In this document: positions 1-4,763 of the stretch, piece by piece | Layout: every line of letters begins with the position of its first letter | Position numbering within the stretch: position 1 is the stretch's first letter | Notes under the pieces: generated by a model | Databases searched by the model: none | The model's input: the letters and a program-made list of their open reading frames with translations, nothing else | Told to the model about the DNA's origin: nothing | NCBI GenBank assembly: GCA_030594935.1 | Contig: JAUVEE010000043.1 | Span: 1 to 5,175, forward strand | From: a bacterium | GTDB taxonomy: Bacteria > Patescibacteriota > Minisyncoccia > Minisyncoccales > JAGLPU01 | Length of the DNA stretch: 5,175 nucleotides | Direction: 5' to 3' | Made by a program: the position numbers and the translations under genes

Positions 1-974
1 TCCGGTCCCCAGCCCAAGAAAGGCCTTTCCAATAAGCCTTGCCAAGCCATCCCCCAAACCGTTAAACGGTCCCGGCCGGATATTTCCATGAACTTTTGCT
101 GAACAAAACTGCCGGACTGGGTAAATAAAAAGACTGTTCCCAGCGCTCCCAGCACAAAAACAGTCAGCAGAATAACACCGACCAGCTTTTGTTTTCCTTG
201 TCTAGTAAAAGCCATCCAGAGAAGAGATAATAAGAACATGCCCCCTAAAAAGGAGACAATAGCTGCTCTTCCCGTGCTTAGAAATAAGGCTAAATCAATT
301 AGAGAAAAAGCAATTACAGAATAAATTTTAAACTTCTTCTGACTAAACAGATAAAGAGCTAAAAAGGCATTAAATAATAAATAAGTGGCCAAAAAAGAAG
401 AATTTCCCAAGGTTGAACCTTCTCTGCTGAGAGAGGAAAAAATGTCCCAGCCCGCTCTCGCCGCCAAGCCTGCTAAGCCGACTAAAACCGCCACCAGAAC
501 AGAAACCCCAAAAACCCTATACCAATCTTTTTTTCTAAAAACAGAAGAAGTGACTATAAAAAAAGCCAATAAATGGAGCCACATCAAAAGCCCGGTTACC
601 CTTTCATATTTTGACCAAAAACTATAAGAAGGGTCAACTCCCAAAAGAGAGCTGATAATCAAAATAAGAGTAAATAAAACCAAAGCCCCGGTTAAAAGAT
701 TGAATTTGGGACGATAGCGGGAAGAAGAAAATGCCAAAAAAAGATAAACAAGAAAGATCATCTCCACTAGGCCTAAAAAATAAAGACTTTTGGGCCCGAC
801 AAAAGGGAAAAAAAACTTGCCGGATAGAATAAGGGGGGTGAACAAAAGCAAATAAACTCCTCCGGTAATCAAAGAAAGAAGGATTCTTTCCCGCCCCGAA
901 CTGTTTTTTTCAACTTCCTTGTCCGGTTGCTCCTCAAGCATTCTCATTTTTTTCTCTCTTGATTTTTTACCCAT
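1..974 (-). CDS. O-antigen ligase/polymerase family (Wzy_C) membrane protein, C-terminus cut by window edge
   Basis: The reading frame is open from an ATG at 974 to the left edge and gives 324 residues without a stop. After a charged cytoplasmic N-terminus (about residues 1-30) come multiple hydrophobic segments (about 31-51, 62-82, 92-111, 127-143, 153-171, 193-210, 217-234, 238-256, 263-285). Family hallmarks are FWSKYERVTGL (119-129), STLGNSSFLATYLL (187-200), STGRAAIVSFLGG (233-245) and, at the cut end, RLTVWGMAWQGLLERP followed by GWGP, the typical start of the large periplasmic loop of the O-antigen ligase superfamily. Members polymerise glycans (Wzy), ligate them to lipid (WaaL) or transfer them to proteins (PglL-type); which of these applies cannot be decided here. 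The start overlaps the end of the epimerase gene by 8 bases (ATGGGTAA), so the two are probably translationally coupled. An alternative ATG at 947 (Met10) has a weak AGAGAG 6 bases upstream and may be the true start. Confidence 0.88.
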   Translation of the reverse strand, partial: MGKKSREKKMRMLEEQPDKEVEKNSSGRERILLSLITGGVYLLLFTPLILSGKFFFPFVGPKSLYFLGLVEMIFLVYLFLAFSSSRYRPKFNLLTGALVLFTLILIISSLLGVDPSYSFWSKYERVTGLLMWLHLLAFFIVTSSVFRKKDWYRVFGVSVLVAVLVGLAGLAARAGWDIFSSLSREGSTLGNSSFLATYLLFNAFLALYLFSQKKFKIYSVIAFSLIDLALFLSTGRAAIVSFLGGMFLLSLLWMAFTRQGKQKLVGVILLTVFVLGALGTVFLFTQSGSFVQQKFMEISGRDRLTVWGMAWQGLLERPFLGWGP

Positions 975-1872
975 TGTTTAATTTTTTAATTCCCTCTTCC
1001 AGAGAAGTTTTAGCTTCAAAACCAAGACCTTTTTTGGCTTTGTTTATATCCGCCAAAGTCTCGTAAACATAATTCTTAAAAGAATTTTTCACGTAAGTGG
1101 AATTAATGCTAGTGCCTAATATCTTATTCAAGAGAGAAACTAACTCATTCAAACTATAGCATTCTCCCCGACCCAAATTAAAAACATCGCATTTAATGTC
1201 AGAATTCATGCTCAGCATAAATCCGTTTATAATGTCGCCAACCCAGGTAAAGTCCCTGGTTTGTTCTCCGTCGCCGTAAAGCAAAGGCTGTTTTCCCTCT
1301 TTCATCTCCCATAAAAACTGAGAAGCAAGATTGGCAAAGGTTTTTTTCGCTTCTTCGTGGGGACCGTAAACGCTGAAAAACCTAAGGCCAATAGACTTGA
1401 CTTGATAAAAATCAAAATAAAGCTTGGCCAGCCGCTCCATAAGATAGCGCGCTTCGGTGTAAAAATCTTTTATCATCACCGGCATGTCCTCCGTGAAAGG
1501 AGGCTTGTTGCCATTATAGACCGATGAAGAAGAAGCATAAATCAGCCGGCAGTTTTCTCGCCGGGCCAATTCCAGAACTTTAATGAATTCGTTGACAGCT
1601 TCGCCAATAAGCATTTTGTTCTCGCGGTAAAGCAAAGTGGTTGAAGGCATCCCCAAATGAAAAATACCGTCTAGATTTTCTAATCCGGGCAGTTCCAGAA
1701 CATCCATTGCCGGAGCTTCAATAAATTCAATCTTGTCTTTGATTAAAGCAAGATTGTCTAAACTGCCGGTAGAAAGATTATCCACCACAATAACCTTGTG
1801 GCCTTCCTTGACTAAATTTTCCGCTAAGTTGGAACCAATAAAACCGGCTCCGCCGATAATCAAATATTTCAT
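967..1872 (-). CDS. NAD-dependent sugar epimerase/dehydratase (extended SDR family), YxxxR variant
   Basis: The 301-residue protein has the full length usual for extended short-chain dehydrogenases acting on nucleotide sugars (UDP-glucose 4-epimerase or dTDP-glucose 4,6-dehydratase-like). The Rossmann motif GGAGFIG is at residues 7-13, the NAD-selecting acidic residue and loop DNLSTG at 31-36, the catalytic Ser region ASSSSVY at 113-119, the RFFSVYGP segment at 164-171, and the substrate-side motif DGEQTRDFTWVGD at 201-213, then FNLGRG at 231-236. The catalytic YxxxK is expected near 138-142 but reads Y138-T-E-A-R142, so Arg replaces Lys. The start ATG at 1872 lies directly before the Rossmann strand, as expected, with no clear ribosome binding site. 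It begins 28 bases after the stop of the HTH/TM gene and overlaps the downstream Wzy_C gene, so all three are probably one operon. It likely makes or interconverts a sugar precursor for the surface glycan; the exact substrate is not readable from sequence. Confidence 0.9.
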   Translation of the reverse strand: MKYLIIGGAGFIGSNLAENLVKEGHKVIVVDNLSTGSLDNLALIKDKIEFIEAPAMDVLELPGLENLDGIFHLGMPSTTLLYRENKMLIGEAVNEFIKVLELARRENCRLIYASSSSVYNGNKPPFTEDMPVMIKDFYTEARYLMERLAKLYFDFYQVKSIGLRFFSVYGPHEEAKKTFANLASQFLWEMKEGKQPLLYGDGEQTRDFTWVGDIINGFMLSMNSDIKCDVFNLGRGECYSLNELVSLLNKILGTSINSTYVKNSFKNYVYETLADINKAKKGLGFEAKTSLEEGIKKLNNG

Positions 1873-1900
1873 AATTATTTTTACAGGTTATTCCAGCGAT

Positions 1901-2854
1901 CTAATCAAAGGGACGAAAAAGGAATCTGAAAAAATCAATCATCTTGTTATATCCTTGACTGACTTTTTTTTCAAACTGTTGGCCGCTTTCGACGATGCTG
2001 GCAGAAAAAACTCTATTGGTTGTCAAGACCATTTCGTTTAAGCCCTGGATAATTATTGCCAGCATTTCCTTGGGTGATCTAATTATCTCTTTGGCGGTTG
2101 TCTTCATTGAAGAAATTGTTTCCGGAATAAATAAACACATATTTACTATCCCTTCAGCCAAAGCGTCTCCTCTGCTCCCCATTTTGGTCACGTCTTGGGA
2201 TACAGTGTCAAAACTTTTTTTAAACATCTCAATCGTGCTTGCGGTAATAATACTTCCGGCGCCGGCTAGAATATGCGAGTTAAAAATAATCTCTCTTTCC
2301 ACTCTGCTCATTTTTTTGTTCAAATCTTGCGTTGAATCAGCGGTTATTCCAGCGGGAAACTTAACTGTTCTCGCTCCCAAAGAAGCTAAGCTATAAACAT
2401 CGGTTACAAAATCTTTCGCCGGCTGAAAATTTCTAGCGCCGAAAGCAATGCTGTGAGTAAACAAAGCAAGAGCTAAAAGCGCTACCAAAATTGGGCGGAA
2501 AGAAAAACTGGTTTTCGGCTTTTCTGCCTCCACGGGCAAATTTGGCGGAGGAGCAACTCTTCTGGTCGCCACCAGCTGAAGCCTGGGTTTCTTTCTAGCT
2601 GTTTGTTTATCAGCAGAAACAACTTTCATTTTTCGCGCCTGCTTAGCTGTCATCCAGTCATTATATTCTTTCGTTTTAATTATATATTGTTTTAGCCATT
2701 CTTCCTTGGTCACCCAATTACGGCCAATTTTCTTCGCTTTTAGTTTTCCCTGCCTGGCGCGCAAAGATAAATACTCTTGTGAATATTCACAATGCTTAGT
2801 TGCTTCAGCCAAAGATATATACTCACTATTTAAACTATTATTTGAATCTTTCAT
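1901..2854 (-). CDS. Membrane-anchored protein with N-terminal excisionase/MerR-like HTH domain
   Basis: This 317-residue protein has no function I can name. Residues about 11-58 (from EYISLAEATKHCEYSQEYL to KIGRNWVTKEEWLKQYI) match the pattern of excisionase-type winged HTH domains (HTH_17): a SLAEA helix, a YSQEYLSLRARQGKLKAKKIG recognition region, and the NWVTKEEWL strand-helix. A basic, proline-containing linker (about 70-118) leads to one hydrophobic helix at about 119-140. Positive charge before this helix suggests the HTH side is cytoplasmic and the remaining ~175 residues are outside. That outer part is predicted mostly helical, with many Ser/Thr/Lys and no recognised motif; residues 302-317 end in an aromatic stretch. 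The ATG at 2854 is chosen because the HTH starts soon after it; no Shine-Dalgarno is visible. It is the first gene of a unit followed by epimerase and ligase genes, which suggests a link to surface glycan or envelope control. DNA binding is inferred from fold resemblance only. Confidence 0.82.
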   Translation of the reverse strand: MKDSNNSLNSEYISLAEATKHCEYSQEYLSLRARQGKLKAKKIGRNWVTKEEWLKQYIIKTKEYNDWMTAKQARKMKVVSADKQTARKKPRLQLVATRRVAPPPNLPVEAEKPKTSFSFRPILVALLALALFTHSIAFGARNFQPAKDFVTDVYSLASLGARTVKFPAGITADSTQDLNKKMSRVEREIIFNSHILAGAGSIITASTIEMFKKSFDTVSQDVTKMGSRGDALAEGIVNMCLFIPETISSMKTTAKEIIRSPKEMLAIIIQGLNEMVLTTNRVFSASIVESGQQFEKKVSQGYNKMIDFFRFLFRPFD

Positions 2855-2890
2855 CCGATATGCCGATATAATCTAATTAAATATATTTTC

Positions 2891-2909
2891 CTATAATTTG
2901 AGATTATAG
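2891..2909. promoter_or_regulatory. Perfect inverted repeat over the candidate -10, possible operator
   Basis: CTATAAT (2891-2897), a 5-base spacer TTGAG, and ATTATAG (2903-2909) form a perfect 7-bp dyad. One arm contains the candidate -10 hexamer of the HTH/TM unit, so a protein bound here would block RNA polymerase. The half-sites are AT-only apart from the outermost base, which weakens the case. The adjacent HTH protein is the natural candidate ligand, by inference. Confidence 0.35.
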
Positions 2910-2930
2910 TCAAATAAATAATTGTGGAAA
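2903..2930 (-). promoter_or_regulatory. Candidate sigma70-type promoter for the HTH/TM-epimerase-ligase unit
   Basis: On the minus strand a perfect TATAAT (2903-2908) is preceded, 16 bases upstream, by TTTCCA (2925-2930), a weak -35 match. It lies just downstream of the terminator and about 50 bases before the HTH/TM start codon. The -10 is convincing but the region is so AT-rich that chance matches are likely; position supports it more than the -35. Confidence 0.4.
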
Positions 2931-2933
2931 ACT

Positions 2934-2956
2934 AAAAAGGGATTGAATCCCTTTTT
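2934..2956 (-). terminator. Intrinsic terminator after the guanylyltransferase gene
   Basis: AAAAAGGGATT (2934-2944) is followed by its exact reverse complement AATCCCTTTTT (2946-2956), giving a stem of about 9 bp with a short loop and A/T tracts on both sides. On the minus strand the run of five T follows the GGGATT/AATCCC stem, about 25 bases after the TAA stop of the upstream gene. Because the structure is symmetric it could also stop transcription from the plus strand, but no plus-strand gene is present. Confidence 0.8.
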
Positions 2957-2981
2957 ATATAAATTACCATATCGGTTTTAG

Positions 2982-4037
2982 CTATATATAATTAAATTTC
3001 TTTTGTTTTTCCAGCTTTTTTATTACCTCTTTTACGTTCTGCGAATGGTCTTTATCGCAAATCATTATTATATCGTCAGTAACTGCTATTATTAAGTTTT
3101 TAACACCGATACCGGCTATTAGTTTACTGGAAGAGCTGTAGGCCATTATGTTTTCAGAATCAACGCCAATATAATTCCCTTTAACAAAACTTTTATCAGA
3201 AGAAGAAAGACTATTTTTAAGCACTGTCCAGCTGCCAATATCACTCCATCCAACCGCAGTGGGAATAACAGCTATCTTTCCATAATTCTCAATAATGCTG
3301 TATTCCAAACCAACGCTGTCCATCTTGGCATATTCTTTTTGCAAGACTTTAGTAAAACCAGCTTTTCCCACCGCTTCTCTTATTTTTTTATATCTTTTAT
3401 AACTGTCAGGAACAAATTCCTTAATCTGTTTTTCCATTAAAACGGGATAAAAAAGATAAATGCCCATATTCCAAAAGTAATCTTTAGAGCGCGCATAAAT
3501 CCGCGCCCGTTTAAGATTCGGCTTTTCCTTAAAAAACGCTGTCTGATAAATTTTATTTGCCAATAATCTGCCTTTTTTAATATAGCCCAAGCCCGTGTCA
3601 GGAAAAGTCGGCTTGGCTCCCAGCACCGCCATGTATTGAGGATTCTTTTTAATAAACCTTTCTGCTATTGACAACGCTTTTTGAAATTCTCCTTTTTTCT
3701 TTATTAAATGATCCGAGGGCAAAACCAAGAGCGGTTCAGCGCAATCCCCCAGCTTCGCCATAAAAAGAGCCAGAGCAGCCACCCTTTCCCTGCTTACCGG
3801 CTCGGCAATAATATTATCTTTTGACAGCTCGGGGAATTCTTTTTTCACTTCTTTGGAGTATTCCTTGTTGGTGGAAATAAAAATATCTTCCCAAGAAAAT
3901 TTAGGAAGCAAGCGCTCCGCAGTCTCTCGAAGCATTGTCTTGTCGCTTATCAATTTTTGAAACTGCTTTGGCTTATGTCTTCTGCTTAAGGGCCAAAGGC
4001 GAGTCCCTCTGCCTCCGGCTAAAATTAAAACTTTCAT
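2982..4037 (-). CDS. manC: Mannose-1-phosphate guanylyltransferase (GDP-mannose pyrophosphorylase), short form
   Basis: The 351-residue protein makes GDP-mannose from mannose-1-phosphate and GTP in the cytoplasm, supplying mannose-derived sugars for surface polysaccharides. The nucleotidyltransferase signature LAGGRGTRLWPLSRRHKPKQF occupies residues 6-26. LVLPSDHLI (104-112) carries the metal-binding Asp, and GLGYIKKG (149-156), FFKEKP (168-173), FWNMGIYLF (188-196), SVGLEYSIIE (241-250) and VGWSDIGSWTVL (262-273) follow in family order. A left-handed beta-helix-like tail ends the protein; there is no C-terminal phosphomannose isomerase domain, so this is the single-function ~350-residue form. 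In the usual RNTAPA loop this protein has RERVAA (83-88), so the Asn and Thr are replaced. The ATG at 4037 sits right before the first strand, 4 bases after the toxin stop codon and without a ribosome binding site, so it is probably read from the toxin-antitoxin promoter. A terminator follows. A different hexose-1-phosphate substrate remains possible. Confidence 0.92.
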   Translation of the reverse strand: MKVLILAGGRGTRLWPLSRRHKPKQFQKLISDKTMLRETAERLLPKFSWEDIFISTNKEYSKEVKKEFPELSKDNIIAEPVSRERVAALALFMAKLGDCAEPLLVLPSDHLIKKKGEFQKALSIAERFIKKNPQYMAVLGAKPTFPDTGLGYIKKGRLLANKIYQTAFFKEKPNLKRARIYARSKDYFWNMGIYLFYPVLMEKQIKEFVPDSYKRYKKIREAVGKAGFTKVLQKEYAKMDSVGLEYSIIENYGKIAVIPTAVGWSDIGSWTVLKNSLSSSDKSFVKGNYIGVDSENIMAYSSSSKLIAGIGVKNLIIAVTDDIIMICDKDHSQNVKEVIKKLEKQKKFNYI

Positions 4038-4041
4038 AATA

Positions 4042-4377
4042 TTATTGATTTTTTATTTCGTTTAAAATAATACTAACATGATAAATCAATTCCTTCTTGC
4101 TGATATTTTCTTTGTCTCCTTTAAAATAAATAACAATTGGAACTAGAGTGTTTTTGTCCTGCCAAACAAAAATAATTAATCTAAATGATTTATTTTTGCC
4201 TTTTCTAATATCAGAACTTTTAATCCTAATTTTATAAAGACTATTACCCAAATCAATTGAAGTTTCTTTGTTAAAATTTTCCAAAACTGAAATCAGGTCG
4301 TTTTTTAAATGACGATATTTTTTTGTTAGTGGTTTAAGCTGGCCGATAAAATACTTGCTTAAATAAAAATTATTCAT
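4042..4377 (-). CDS. Type II toxin, RelE/ParE superfamily
   Basis: The 111-residue protein fits the RelE/ParE/HigB fold: an N-terminal strand and two helices (residues about 3-36, FYLSKYFIGQLKPLTKKYRHLKND...), then the strand YKIRI (48-52), the basic turn DIRKGKNKS (56-64), the central strand FRLIIFVW (65-72), and the strand VIYFKGDKENIS (82-93) before a last helix. Conserved-type basic residues include R51, R66 and K86. Toxins of this group act in the cytoplasm as ribosome-dependent mRNA interferases or, in ParE members, on gyrase; which one applies here cannot be told from sequence. The gene starts 6 bases after the antitoxin stop codon, the standard antitoxin-first order, and has no visible Shine-Dalgarno, as expected for a toxin translated by coupling. 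Two sampled 60-base lines (4141-4260) are only about 22-27% G+C, clearly lower than in the sugar genes, which suggests a separate origin. Confidence 0.82.
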   Translation of the reverse strand: MNNFYLSKYFIGQLKPLTKKYRHLKNDLISVLENFNKETSIDLGNSLYKIRIKSSDIRKGKNKSFRLIIFVWQDKNTLVPIVIYFKGDKENISKKELIYHVSIILNEIKNQ

Positions 4378-4383
4378 TAAAAA

Positions 4384-4638
4384 CTACTTTATGCTTGAAA
4401 TCTGTTTTTCCAGGGACGGCAATTTTTTATTGCCAAGCTTAGCATTAAGTGTTTTTTCTAACTCGTTAGTTAAATAAGCAAGCTTGTCGTCATCGGAAAC
4501 AACCGAGTCGTTCTTTTCAATAAATTGCATAGCGGCAAAACGAAAAAATTCAGCCTTACTATTAAAACCCTGCCTTTTAATAGCTTCTATTATTTTCTTT
4601 TCTAGCGGTTTGGTAATTTTGAAATTAATAATTGCCAT
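4384..4638 (-). CDS. Ribbon-helix-helix antitoxin of the adjacent RelE/ParE-like toxin
   Basis: The 84-residue protein has the shape of a MetJ/Arc-type ribbon-helix-helix antitoxin. Residues 2-8 (AIINFKI) form the DNA-contacting strand, 10-23 the first helix, GF with a following NSKAE turn (24-30) and a second helix to about 41. The charged, likely flexible C-terminal half (about 44-84) is where such antitoxins wrap the toxin. It should neutralise the toxin and bind its own promoter as a dimer. The ATG at 4638 is placed so that the ribbon strand begins at residue 2, which is typical. It leads a two-gene module 6 bases upstream of the toxin and is preceded by a good promoter and a small dyad. 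Family assignment rests on pattern and context; individual RHH subfamily is not assigned. Confidence 0.8.
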   Translation of the reverse strand: MAIINFKITKPLEKKIIEAIKRQGFNSKAEFFRFAAMQFIEKNDSVVSDDDKLAYLTNELEKTLNAKLGNKKLPSLEKQISSIK

Positions 4639-4647
4639 AATATATAA

Positions 4648-4662
4648 GATTAATATATAATC
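4648..4662. promoter_or_regulatory. Small dyad in the antitoxin leader, possible autoregulatory operator
   Basis: GATTA (4648-4652), ATATA, TAATC (4658-4662) is a short inverted repeat between the promoter and the antitoxin start. Antitoxins with ribbon-helix-helix folds normally bind short palindromes near their own promoter. The arms are only 5 bp in very AT-rich DNA, so chance is a real alternative. Confidence 0.35.
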
Positions 4663-4680
4663 AATATGTTTTCTATATAA

Positions 4681-4708
4681 AGAATAGCAAAAACAAAAAT
4701 TCTGTCAA
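4681..4708 (-). promoter_or_regulatory. Sigma70-type promoter of the toxin-antitoxin unit
   Basis: On the minus strand a perfect TTGACA -35 (4703-4708) is followed after 16 bases by TATTCT (4681-4686), matching the -10 consensus at four of six positions. The implied transcript would start near 4674, leaving a leader of about 35 bases before the antitoxin ATG. Since no comparable promoter space exists before the toxin or the guanylyltransferase, this promoter probably serves all three genes. Confidence 0.55.
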
Positions 4709-4722
4709 GAGCAACTAAGATA

Positions 4723-4751
4723 GCTTGTGCTTAGCTAAGCTAAGCACAAGC
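4723..4751. terminator. Strong 13-bp hairpin between the peptidoglycan-binding gene and the toxin-antitoxin unit
   Basis: GCTTGTGCTTAGC (4723-4735) pairs perfectly with GCTAAGCACAAGC (4739-4751) around a TAA loop. It begins 12 bases after the TAG stop (4764-4766) of the minus-strand peptidoglycan-binding gene, the right place for its terminator. However, the T-tract (CCCTTTT, 4752-4758) follows the stem on the plus strand; on the minus strand the stem is followed by TATCTTAG, a poor U-tract. It may end or stabilise the upstream mRNA, or work mainly in the plus direction. Confidence 0.6.
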
Positions 4752-4763
4752 CCCTTTTATACG

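Larger units (their letters stand above)
2855..2981 (-). other. Intergenic region between two transcription units
   Basis: This is the only non-coding gap between the guanylyltransferase and the HTH/TM gene, and it is very AT-rich. Read on the minus strand it contains, in order, an intrinsic terminator, a candidate promoter, a perfect 7-5-7 dyad over its -10 hexamer, and a tandem CCGATAT pair next to the HTH/TM start codon. This layout marks the end of one transcription unit and the start of the next. Confidence 0.7.

Noticed and set aside
385..627. Plus-strand open frame of 80 codons
   Set aside because: It lies entirely opposite the Wzy_C-family gene, is Lys/Pro/Thr-rich without domain character, and is the antisense of transmembrane-coding DNA.
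1733..2041. Plus-strand open frame of 102 codons
   Set aside because: It is antisense to the epimerase N-terminus and the end of the HTH/TM gene and spans their junction; no recognisable protein features.
1995..2396. Plus-strand open frame of 133 codons with hydrophobic stretches
   Set aside because: It is fully antisense to the HTH/TM gene, whose frame is supported by domain pattern; hydrophobicity is a mirror effect of Lys/Glu/Asn codons on the other strand.
2865..2873. TATAAT-like hexamer on the plus strand (GATATAATC)
   Set aside because: No plus-strand gene follows it and the area is AT-rich enough to give such hexamers by chance.
4640..4670. Runs of ATATA before the antitoxin as a tandem repeat
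   Set aside because: The units are irregular and low complexity; only the GATTA/TAATC dyad within them has possible meaning.
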